DNA of 6,393 nucleotides from Chloroflexota bacterium (GTDB taxonomy: Bacteria; Chloroflexota; Limnocylindria; Limnocylindrales; CSP1-4): NCBI GenBank assembly GCA_013695505.1, contig JACDAH010000283.1:1-6393 (forward strand). Direction: 5' to 3'. This document shows, one piece after another, positions 1 through 4,673 of this stretch. Both the position numbers and the translations under genes were made by a program. Numbering within the stretch: position 1 is the stretch's first letter; each line of letters starts with the position of its first letter. The notes beneath the pieces were generated by a model. That model did not search any database. It saw only the letters and a program-made list of their open reading frames with translations, and was not told the DNA's origin.

Positions 1-111
1 ACCGACATCGCCGACGCGAAGAAGCTCCTCGACATGATCGACGAGATCGACGCGGCCTGGAAGGCGACCGGCGGAGCCGAGAAGACGCGAGTCGCCAGGC
101 AGACGGCCTGA
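1..111 (+). CDS. sodN: Nickel-type superoxide dismutase, C-terminal end only (5' part outside the window)
   Basis: An open frame enters from the left edge and ends at TGA 109-111, giving 36 residues. They include the stretch DAKKLLDMIDEIDAAW, a short amphipathic helix that matches in pattern the C-terminal helix I recall for Streptomyces SodN (an x-ALDYIAQIDKIFW-like segment). SodN is a small cytoplasmic enzyme that dismutates superoxide to peroxide and oxygen with a nickel ion bound by an N-terminal His-Cys hook. That hook lies outside the window, so the catalytic residues cannot be checked. The call rests on the helix pattern plus the gene directly downstream, which looks like the SodN maturation protease; the two are normally adjacent. 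The tail after the helix (about 17 residues, rich in Lys, Arg and Ala) is longer than in the Streptomyces protein. With so few residues, another helical protein end cannot be fully excluded. Confidence 0.7.
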   Translation, partial: TDIADAKKLLDMIDEIDAAWKATGGAEKTRVARQTA

Positions 112-131
112 CGGGAACCTCGCGTCAACCG

Positions 132-626
132 ATGACCGAGCCGAAGCCCCGCTCGACGGCGGGGCTTCGTCATGAGCGGAGCATGCCGCGTGCGGCCCCG
201 CTCCGCGAGCGGGCCCGCGGCCCATGGCGGGTCGTCGTCCGCGAATCGTCGATGGTGCCGACGATCGAGGCCGGCGACTGGCTCCTCGTCGACCCGACGA
301 CAGCGCGCTGGCCGCGCCCGGGATCGATCGTCGTCTTCCGCGAGCCGGATTCGGACCTGCTCGCCATCAAGCGGGTTGCGGTCGGGCCGGGCGGGCGGGT
401 CGACCTCGACGAGGGCCACCTGATCCTCGGAGCCGACGAAGCGTGGCTGCTGTCGGACGCGCCCGACGCGGAGCTGCTCGCCGCCGGCGCGGGCCGGCCG
501 ATCGACTCGCGCCGGTACGGCCCGGTGCCGGTCGAGGCGCTGGTCGGAAGAGCCTGGCTCCGCTACGGCCCGATCCGCCGGGCCGGCCTTCTGGACCCGG
601 ATCGCGAACCTCGATCGCGACCCTAG
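132..626 (+). CDS. sodX: Nickel-type superoxide dismutase maturation protease (S26 signal-peptidase-like)
   Basis: This 164-residue protein belongs to the S26 (signal peptidase I / LexA-like fold) family. The serine box ESSMVPTIEAGDWLLVD has Ser40 as the likely nucleophile. The segment AIKRVAV has Lys80 as the general base, and a DSRRYGPVP box lies near residues 125-133. No membrane segment is visible, unlike in true signal peptidases, which fits the cytoplasmic SodX proteases thought to trim the SodN leader so that nickel can bind at the new N-terminal His. The position directly after sodN supports this role. The usual GDN box is replaced by SDA (108-110), followed by an Ala/Gly-rich insert before DSR. 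The start is uncertain: the longest frame begins at ATG 132, but its first 12 codons encode the 142-169 hairpin and no good ribosome site precedes it. ATG 183 (Met18), with a weak GAG six bases upstream and 22 residues before the serine, is at least as likely. Confidence 0.85.
   Translation: MTEPKPRSTAGLRHERSMPRAAPLRERARGPWRVVVRESSMVPTIEAGDWLLVDPTTARWPRPGSIVVFREPDSDLLAIKRVAVGPGGRVDLDEGHLILGADEAWLLSDAPDAELLAAGAGRPIDSRRYGPVPVEALVGRAWLRYGPIRRAGLLDPDREPRSRP
142..169 (+). terminator. Strong GC-rich hairpin between sodN and sodX
   Basis: The arms CGAAGCCCCGC (142-152) and GCGGGGCTTCG (159-169) are perfect inverted repeats of 11 bp around a 6-base loop TCGACG. The hairpin begins 30 bases after the sodN stop. 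No T-run follows (the next bases are TCATGAGC), so it may work as a GC-type terminator, a partial attenuator or a 3'-end stabiliser of the sodN mRNA. It lies inside the first codons of the longest sodX frame, which argues that translation of sodX begins after it. Confidence 0.65.
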
Positions 627-643
627 CTCGTCCGCGACCCTAG
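603..643. repeat. Short imperfect tandem repeat spanning both convergent stop codons
   Basis: CGCGACCCTAG occurs exactly at 616-626 and at 633-643, with period 17. A third, diverged copy, CGCGAACCT, lies at 603-611. The sodX stop TAG is inside the middle copy and the stop of the oppositely oriented LLM gene (CTA at 640-642) is inside the last copy. The sodX tail DREPRSRP is itself encoded by this repetition. It could be a small slippage duplication that set the ends of both genes. Confidence 0.5.
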
Positions 644-1539
644 ACGGCGACCGCCTCGCTGAGCTCCACGCCGGCGGCCCGCACGTCGGCGGCGAACGCC
701 TCCTGGGCCTCGGCCGTCGGCGACCAACGGGTCGGGAAGGCGACGATCCGATCGAGACCGGACTCGGCGAGAGACCCGATCACGTCGACGCGGGCCTGGC
801 CGGCGCGGCGGACGTCCTCGTCGCGGAGATACATCGAGAATCGGAACGTGGCCGGGTCGCGGCCCTCGTCGGCGACGCGCTGCCGGACCGACGCCATCCG
901 CTCGCGGAGCTCGGCGGCATCGAGGAAGACGAAGTTCAGCTCGTCCGCGAACCGGGCCGCGTAGCCCGCGGTCCGGACCTCGCCGTTGCCGCCGACGATG
1001 ATCGGGATGCGCGGCTTCTGGATGCCCTTCGGCTCGTTGATCGCATCGCGGACGTGGGCATGGGAGCCCTCATACGTCGCGCGCCCGGGCGCCAGCATCC
1101 GGGTGATGACCTCGAGGTCGTCGCCGAACGCGTCCATCCGCTCGCCGATCGGCGGGAAGCCGTAGCCATATGCTTCCCACTCGTCCTTCTTCCAACCCGC
1201 GCCGATGCCGAGCTCGAATCGACCGCCGCTGATGACGTCGAGCGTCGAGGCCAGCTTGGCCGTGTGCGCCGGGTTGCGGAAGCCGGTGCAGACGACCATG
1301 TGGCCGAGCCGGACGCGGCGAGTCGCCATCGCGAGCGCGGCCAGCACCGAGAACGACTCGAACGTGATCTCGTCCGTGGGCACGGGGACGGTGTGGAAGT
1401 GGTCGAAGACCCAGATCGACTCGAACCCGACCTCCTCGGCCTGGCGCGCCAGCTCGATGGTTCGTGCCCACGCATCGGCCGGATCCCAGCCGTCGTACTC
1501 GCCCTTCCAGCCCTGGGGTACCAGCAACCCGACCTGCAT
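640..1539 (-). CDS. LLM-class (luciferase-like) oxidoreductase, probably F420-dependent, copy 1
   Basis: The 299-residue protein has the bacterial-luciferase-like TIM-barrel pattern: VFDHFH at 44-49, ISGGRFELGIGAGW at 103-116, FPPIGERMD at 128-136, PIIVGGNGEVRT at 179-190 and FADELN at 197-202. These are hallmarks of flavin/F420-dependent LLM monooxygenases and dehydrogenases. In high-GC Gram-positive-type lineages such short single-subunit members usually use F420, which binds at the C-terminal end of the barrel. The substrate is unknown. The start at ATG 1539-1537 is preceded by GGAG (plus-strand CTCC 1547-1550) with a 7-base gap, and the family pattern begins at once with MQVGLLVPQ. The frame stays open upstream to 1851, but that Arg-rich extension is antisense to the SIS gene and not credible. 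The gene converges on sodX and diverges from the SIS gene, so it is probably monocistronic. FMN use instead of F420 is possible. Confidence 0.9.
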   Translation of the reverse strand: MQVGLLVPQGWKGEYDGWDPADAWARTIELARQAEEVGFESIWVFDHFHTVPVPTDEITFESFSVLAALAMATRRVRLGHMVVCTGFRNPAHTAKLASTLDVISGGRFELGIGAGWKKDEWEAYGYGFPPIGERMDAFGDDLEVITRMLAPGRATYEGSHAHVRDAINEPKGIQKPRIPIIVGGNGEVRTAGYAARFADELNFVFLDAAELRERMASVRQRVADEGRDPATFRFSMYLRDEDVRRAGQARVDVIGSLAESGLDRIVAFPTRWSPTAEAQEAFAADVRAAGVELSEAVAV

Positions 1540-1546
1540 CCATCGA

Positions 1547-1550
1547 CTCC
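1547..1550 (-). promoter_or_regulatory. Ribosome binding site deciding the start of LLM oxidoreductase 1
   Basis: On the minus strand GGAG lies seven bases before the ATG at 1539-1537. It supports this start over the much longer upstream frame. Confidence 0.65.
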
Positions 1551-1598
1551 GCTGCGACAATCTCCTCGGGATGGTCCCCCAATCCGCGGAACCGCGCG

Positions 1599-1625
1599 TT
1601 GCAGGCCTATTGCGCCGGGCATACT
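1599..1625 (+). promoter_or_regulatory. Possible leaderless promoter for the SIS gene
   Basis: CATACT at 1620-1625 matches four of six bases of a -10 hexamer and would sit at -12 to -7 if transcription began at the A of ATG 1632. TTGCAG at 1599-1604 is a weak -35 candidate with a 15-bp spacer. No convincing Shine-Dalgarno sequence precedes 1632, which agrees with a leaderless mRNA. The element lies in the 92-bp divergent region 1540-1631 shared with LLM oxidoreductase 1. I found no clear promoter for the minus-strand gene there. Confidence 0.3.
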
Positions 1626-1631
1626 CGATCG

Positions 1632-2828
1632 ATGACGACGTTCGACCCGCGCGCCCCGCTCGCCGCCGCGCCTGACCCCTGGGACGAGCTGCCCCGGCCC
1701 ACCGTCCGTGACGGCCCGCCGTGGCACATGACCGACATGATCGCGGCCGAGCCGTTCGTGGCCGAACGAATCCTCGAGCGACTCGGCGATCCGCAAGGTC
1801 CGGCCGGACGGCTCGCCGGGGCCATCGGCCAGGCAGCGAGCAGCGGGGCACCGATCATCGTGACCGGTTGCGGGACGAGCGAGCACGGCGCCCAGGCCGC
1901 GGTCGAGATTCTCCGCGAGGCACTCCAGGCGGGCGGGCTTCCGAGCGGCCCCTCGACGATCGTGTCCGCCCAGGCCTTCGAGCTGGCCCTCGATCCTCCG
2001 ACGGGCGGGCTCGTCATCGGCATCTCCCACGAAGGTGGCACGGCGGCAACGATCCGGGCCCTGGAGGCGGCCGCGACCGCCGGTGCGCGGACCGCGCTCA
2101 TCACCGGCAGCGCCGGTGCGCCGGCGGCACAGGTCGTGGCGCCCGAGCTCGTCGTCGCGACCGAGGAGATCGACCACGGCTGGTGCCACACCGTCGGCTA
2201 TCTCTCGCCCATCGTCGCGGCCGCCGCCATCGCAGACGAGCTGGCCGGTCGAACGATCGACGCCGGCATCGTCCGCGACCTGCTCGCCTCGGGCGCGGCC
2301 GACGAAGCGGGCGCCGAAGCGCTCGCGGCGGTGCTCGCCGATTGCCGGACCATCATTACCATCGCCTCCGGTGCGGATCGCCCGGCGGCACGCGAGCTCG
2401 CCCTCAAGATCGAGGAAGCGGCCTGGATCCCGACGACGATGCGGGACCTCGAAACGTTCCTCCATGGCCATCTGCCGGCGATGGATGGATCGACGGGGCT
2501 CGTGCTCCTGCTGACCGACCGGGCCGACCGGGCCGACCGCGTCGCCCGCGCTCGACAGGCGCTCACTGCGGCAAAGGTCGTCGGCATCCGGGCCGCCGCG
2601 ATCGTGACGCGCGACATCCACGGCCAGCTCGACGCCGACCTGACGCCAGCCGGCCGGATGCGCGTCGACGAGGCGAAGGCGCTGCCCACACCGCTGGCGG
2701 CGCTGCTCGGGACGGCGACGCCGCTCCAGCTGCTGACCGAGCGGATCGCCCGCGCCCGCGGCACGAACCCAGACCTGATCCGCCGCGACGACCCGACCTA
2801 CCTCGCGGCGGCCCAGGCAGCGGGCTGA
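1632..2828 (+). CDS. Stand-alone double-SIS-domain protein, GlmS isomerase-like, without a glutaminase domain
   Basis: The 398-residue protein has two sugar isomerase (SIS) halves. The first contains IIVTGCGTSEHGA (75-87), matching the GCGTS loop of GlmS, then IGISHEGGTAAT (129-140) in place of the usual SQSGET phosphate loop. The second contains ELALKIEEAAWI (255-266); its Glu255, Lys259 and Glu262 align with Glu481, Lys485 and Glu488 of E. coli GlmS. His278 (FLHGH) aligns with the ring-opening His504, and the C-terminal RGTNPD (376-381) resembles the GlmS KGTDVD segment. No N-terminal Cys-type glutaminase domain is present, so it cannot take ammonia from glutamine as GlmS does. It may be a sugar-phosphate isomerase/deaminase (AgaS/FrlB-like) or a binding protein; the substrate is unknown. 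ATG 1632 was chosen because upstream residues are low-complexity and antisense to the LLM gene. ATG 1728 (GPPW-H-MTDMIAAEP) is an alternative, but the preceding residues look natural for the family. Confidence 0.85.
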   Translation: MTTFDPRAPLAAAPDPWDELPRPTVRDGPPWHMTDMIAAEPFVAERILERLGDPQGPAGRLAGAIGQAASSGAPIIVTGCGTSEHGAQAAVEILREALQAGGLPSGPSTIVSAQAFELALDPPTGGLVIGISHEGGTAATIRALEAAATAGARTALITGSAGAPAAQVVAPELVVATEEIDHGWCHTVGYLSPIVAAAAIADELAGRTIDAGIVRDLLASGAADEAGAEALAAVLADCRTIITIASGADRPAARELALKIEEAAWIPTTMRDLETFLHGHLPAMDGSTGLVLLLTDRADRADRVARARQALTAAKVVGIRAAAIVTRDIHGQLDADLTPAGRMRVDEAKALPTPLAALLGTATPLQLLTERIARARGTNPDLIRRDDPTYLAAAQAAG

Positions 2829-3021
2829 GTTCAACCGGGCTGCGCCGATCGATGGCGCTGATCGGAATCGGGCTCAGCGAGCGTGGCCGATGCCAGGATC
2901 AGACGCGCGTGCGTCGATCCGGGATGTCGCGATGCGGGCAGCCCGCGAGATCCATCAGCCAGACTGATCAGGCCCGGCGCGGGGCACGCCGGGCTGGCGG
3001 GGCGAGGCGCACGAGCCGCCC
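2829..3021. other. Gene-free stretch between two convergent genes
   Basis: About 190 bp separate the SIS stop from the stop of LLM oxidoreductase 2. I see no convincing coding frame. It holds small stems at 2842-2858 (GCGCC/GGCGC) and 2856-2879 (CGCTGA/TCAGCG), a short ATCAG/CTGAT repeat at 2954-2968 and the stronger hairpin listed separately at 2971-2995. Confidence 0.6.
2971..2995. terminator. GC-rich hairpin, possible bidirectional terminator
   Basis: GCCCGGCG (2972-2979) and CGCCGGGC (2987-2994) form a perfect 8-bp stem, extendable by one G-T pair, around a 7-base loop. It lies 27 bases beyond the stop of the minus-strand LLM gene and about 140 bases beyond the SIS stop. There is no T-run on the plus side and only TGATCAGTCT on the minus side, so termination strength is uncertain. 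Its location between convergent genes suggests use by both, mostly by the minus-strand gene. Confidence 0.45.
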
Positions 3022-3993
3022 CTAGAACAGCACCTCGGCCATCAGGTCGATCATCTCGAGGTCGCGCGGGATGAAGTCCTGGAGCATGATCCGTTCGGCG
3101 CTGGCCTCCGCGAAACGCGCGACCATCGCACGCGCCTTGTCCGGCGTCCCGAGCACCCAGCGCGGCTCGCGGGCACTGAACCAGTCCTCTCCGCCGGCGT
3201 CGCTGCCGAACGCGGCGAGCATCGCGTCCTTGCGTCGATCGAGCTCGGCCGCGTCGCGCCCGATCAGCACCCCGGCCATCACCGAGCGACCCATCGTTGC
3301 CGGATCGCGCCCGATCGCGTCGCACGCCGCCCGGAGCTCGGCGAATTTGGTGCGGGCCGTGTCCGGCGAGGACGAAGACAGGTTGAACTCATCCACGTAA
3401 CGAGCCGCGATCCGCATCGAGCGCGGCGAGCCCTCGCCACCGGTGAGCAGCCGCGGCCGCGCGGCGCCCGATGGGAACGCAGGCCGGCCGGTGCGGGCCA
3501 CAGGCTTCGGGTGGAACGAGGCGTCCTCGATCTTGACGCGACGGCCCGAGAACGACCAGCCGTCCGCCTCGCCCCAGAGGCCGTGGAGAGCCGCGAACTG
3601 CTCCTCCATCAGGTCGGCCCGCTCGCCGATCGGTGGGAACGGCAGCCCGAGCTGGCGATGCTCCGGCTCGTTCCAGCCGGCGCCGAGCCCGAACTCGACC
3701 CGACCGCCGCTCATCTCGTCGACGGTCGTCACGACCTTGGCCAGGTTCCCGACCGGCCGGAACGTCACCGGCGACACGAGCGTCCCGAGCGTGATCCGAG
3801 TCGTCTCCCGGGCGAGACCCGCCAGGACCGCCCAGGCGTCCGTCGTCGGCTCGCCCTCCGGCCCGGGGAAGCTCTGGTAGTGATCGGACCGGAAGAACGA
3901 TTCGAACCCGACCGACTCAGCCCGCTGGACGATCGCCAGCTGCTCGGCGTAGGTCAGCCCCTGCTGGGGCTCGATCATCAGCGCGAAGCGCAC
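3022..3993 (-). CDS. LLM-class (luciferase-like) oxidoreductase, probably F420-dependent, copy 2
   Basis: The 323-residue protein has a luciferase-like TIM-barrel: FRSDHYQ at 34-40, MSGGRVEFGLGAGW at 94-107, FPPIGERAD at 119-127, LLTGGEGSPRS at 182-192 and YVDEFN at 199-204. The N-terminus MRFALMIEPQQ and overall pattern resemble the Rv1855c-like group of predicted F420-dependent oxidoreductases. The substrate is unknown. The start is GTG 3993-3991, preceded by GGGAGGTGA with a 6-base gap from GGAGG, the best ribosome site in the window. Compared with copy 1, the loop between the Pro-Lys (162-163) and the following Gly-Gly strand is about ten residues longer (ARTGRPAFPSGAARP). The gene is divergent from marR across 87 bp, so MarR may regulate it and it may act on the same compound as the MFS pump. 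That link is inference from position. Confidence 0.9.
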   Translation of the reverse strand: MRFALMIEPQQGLTYAEQLAIVQRAESVGFESFFRSDHYQSFPGPEGEPTTDAWAVLAGLARETTRITLGTLVSPVTFRPVGNLAKVVTTVDEMSGGRVEFGLGAGWNEPEHRQLGLPFPPIGERADLMEEQFAALHGLWGEADGWSFSGRRVKIEDASFHPKPVARTGRPAFPSGAARPRLLTGGEGSPRSMRIAARYVDEFNLSSSSPDTARTKFAELRAACDAIGRDPATMGRSVMAGVLIGRDAAELDRRKDAMLAAFGSDAGGEDWFSAREPRWVLGTPDKARAMVARFAEASAERIMLQDFIPRDLEMIDLMAEVLF

Positions 3994-3996
3994 CCG

Positions 3997-4005
3997 TCAC
4001 CTCCC
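3997..4005 (-). promoter_or_regulatory. Strong Shine-Dalgarno for LLM oxidoreductase 2, supports a GTG start
   Basis: Read on the minus strand the site is GGGAGGTGA, nearly the full anti-16S complement. The GGAGG core ends six bases before the GTG at 3993-3991, which fixes the unusual start codon. Confidence 0.8.
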
Positions 4006-4009
4006 GAAA

Positions 4010-4032
4010 CGTCGATTGATCACATGTCGACG
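4010..4032. promoter_or_regulatory. Candidate operator: inverted repeat in the LLM2/marR divergent region
   Basis: CGTCGA (4010-4015) and TCGACG (4027-4032) are exact inverted arms around an 11-base centre that includes the palindrome TGATCA. The arms are 17 bases apart, a spacing compatible with a dimeric winged-helix repressor. Immediately downstream GATCATC is repeated directly at 4032-4038 and 4050-4056, flanking the -35 of the marR promoter. Autoregulation by binding here is typical of MarR proteins but is only inferred. Confidence 0.35.
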
Positions 4033-4042
4033 ATCATCGCCC

Positions 4043-4071
4043 TTGACGCGATCATCCACGAGCGATACATT
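4043..4071 (+). promoter_or_regulatory. Sigma-70-type promoter for marR, near-leaderless
   Basis: TTGACG (4043-4048, five of six consensus bases) is followed after exactly 17 bp by TACATT (4066-4071, four of six, fits TAnnnT). Transcription should begin near 4077-4081, so the message would start at or within a few bases of the ATG at 4081. There is no Shine-Dalgarno sequence there, which agrees with a leaderless transcript. Confidence 0.65.
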
Positions 4072-4080
4072 ATTCATGTC

Positions 4081-4608
4081 ATGCCAACTATCAACAGCGA
4101 GACCACGACGCCGGCCACACCTCGCCCGAGCTCGGGCGGGGCCACGGACGCCACCGTCGAGTCGATTGTCGATGGACTCCATCAGATGATCGGCAGCCTC
4201 CGGTGCGCAGGCACGGGGCGGATGGTCAAGGCCGGGATCAGCATGACGCACCTCCACATTCTGTGGGTGCTCGAGCATCACGGCGACCTGCCGATGAGCC
4301 GGCTCGCGGACCTGCTCGATGTGTCCCTGAGCAACGCCTCCGGCCTAATCGACCGGATGGAGGAGCGTGGGCTCATCGAACGCGTCCGAGTACCGGATGA
4401 CCGTCGAGTCGTCCTGGTGAAGGCGTCTGCCGAAGGCGCCCGGATCCGGGACGAGATCGAGGCCCTCAAGCAGGATCGCATGCGGTCGATCCTGGGACGG
4501 TTGAACCCCGACCAGCGGACACGCCTCCTCGCCGCGATCAGCGACCTGCGAGGCGCGGTCGTCGACGAGATCGGGACCGACCACCTCGACGCTCACGTCC
4601 AAGCCTGA
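4081..4608 (+). CDS. MarR-family transcriptional regulator
   Basis: The 175-residue protein has a Thr/Pro/Ser-rich N-terminal tail (1-24), a dimerisation helix (about 25-50) and a winged helix-turn-helix. DLPMSRLADLLDVS (69-82) and LSNASGLIDRMEERGLIERV (83-102) form the DNA-binding helices, and VPDDRRVVLVKAS (104-116) is the beta wing with the characteristic DDRR. A C-terminal helix pair (about 118-166) completes the dimer interface. Such proteins are usually repressors that release DNA when a small ligand binds or a cysteine is oxidised; only one Cys (Cys42) is present. ATG 4081 was chosen because the promoter at 4043-4071 would place an upstream in-frame ATG (4024) outside the transcript. 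The MFS exporter follows after 65 bp on the same strand, and LLM oxidoreductase 2 is divergent. The protein probably controls its own promoter, the pump and possibly the oxidoreductase. Confidence 0.92.
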   Translation: MPTINSETTTPATPRPSSGGATDATVESIVDGLHQMIGSLRCAGTGRMVKAGISMTHLHILWVLEHHGDLPMSRLADLLDVSLSNASGLIDRMEERGLIERVRVPDDRRVVLVKASAEGARIRDEIEALKQDRMRSILGRLNPDQRTRLLAAISDLRGAVVDEIGTDHLDAHVQA

Positions 4609-4621
4609 ACAAGACTGGCGA

Positions 4622-4638
4622 GGTCCGGCGACCGGCCC
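4622..4638. repeat. Small imperfect inverted repeat between marR and the MFS gene
   Basis: GGTCCGG (4622-4628) faces CCGGCCC (4632-4638) across a 3-base loop, pairing six of seven positions. It lies 13 bases after the marR stop and 35 bases before the MFS start. It could be a weak intercistronic hairpin; no T-run follows and I see no clear internal promoter in 4609-4673, so cotranscription is likely. Confidence 0.3.
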
Positions 4639-4663
4639 GTCTCAAATCCCGTCCCCAGGGGAG

Positions 4664-4668
4664 AGGAG
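4664..4668 (+). promoter_or_regulatory. Ribosome binding site of the MFS exporter
   Basis: AGGAG lies five bases before ATG 4674, within a purine-rich run GGGGAGAGGAG. It selects 4674 over the in-frame ATG at 4683. Confidence 0.75.
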
Positions 4669-4673
4669 TTTCC

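Noticed and set aside
1583..1590. Palindrome TCCGCGGA in the divergent region, considered as an operator
   Set aside because: It is only 8 bp with no symmetric extension, and such GC-rich words are expected by chance in DNA of this composition.
1464..1631. Upstream extension of the SIS protein (56 extra residues)
   Set aside because: It is antisense to the LLM gene and low in complexity. The sequence from Met 1632 onward reads like a natural protein start.
1540..1851. Upstream extension of LLM oxidoreductase 1 (104 extra residues)
   Set aside because: The extension is Arg-rich and antisense to the SIS gene. ATG 1539 has a good SD, and the family's N-terminal strand begins there.
936..2834. 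A 632-codon minus-strand frame
   Set aside because: It is antisense to the SIS gene and then out of frame with LLM oxidoreductase 1. The product is low-complexity Arg/Gly/Ser, typical of high-GC shadow frames.
1721..3025. A 434-codon plus-strand frame
   Set aside because: It is a +1-type shadow of the SIS gene with Arg/Gly/Asp-rich low-complexity sequence and no recognisable domain.
2831..3325. A 164-codon minus-strand frame covering the convergent gap
   Set aside because: It overlaps the C-terminal part of LLM oxidoreductase 2 in another frame, and its Arg/Gly-rich sequence shows no domain.
3511..4080. Long upstream extension of the MarR frame, including an in-frame ATG at 4024
   Set aside because: Most of it is antisense to LLM oxidoreductase 2. 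The promoter at 4043-4071 lies downstream of ATG 4024, and MarR homology begins after 4081.
3999..4080. Search for a minus-strand promoter for LLM oxidoreductase 2
   Set aside because: I found no -35/-10 pair with acceptable spacing. AT-rich words such as AATAATGTAT lack a matching -35.
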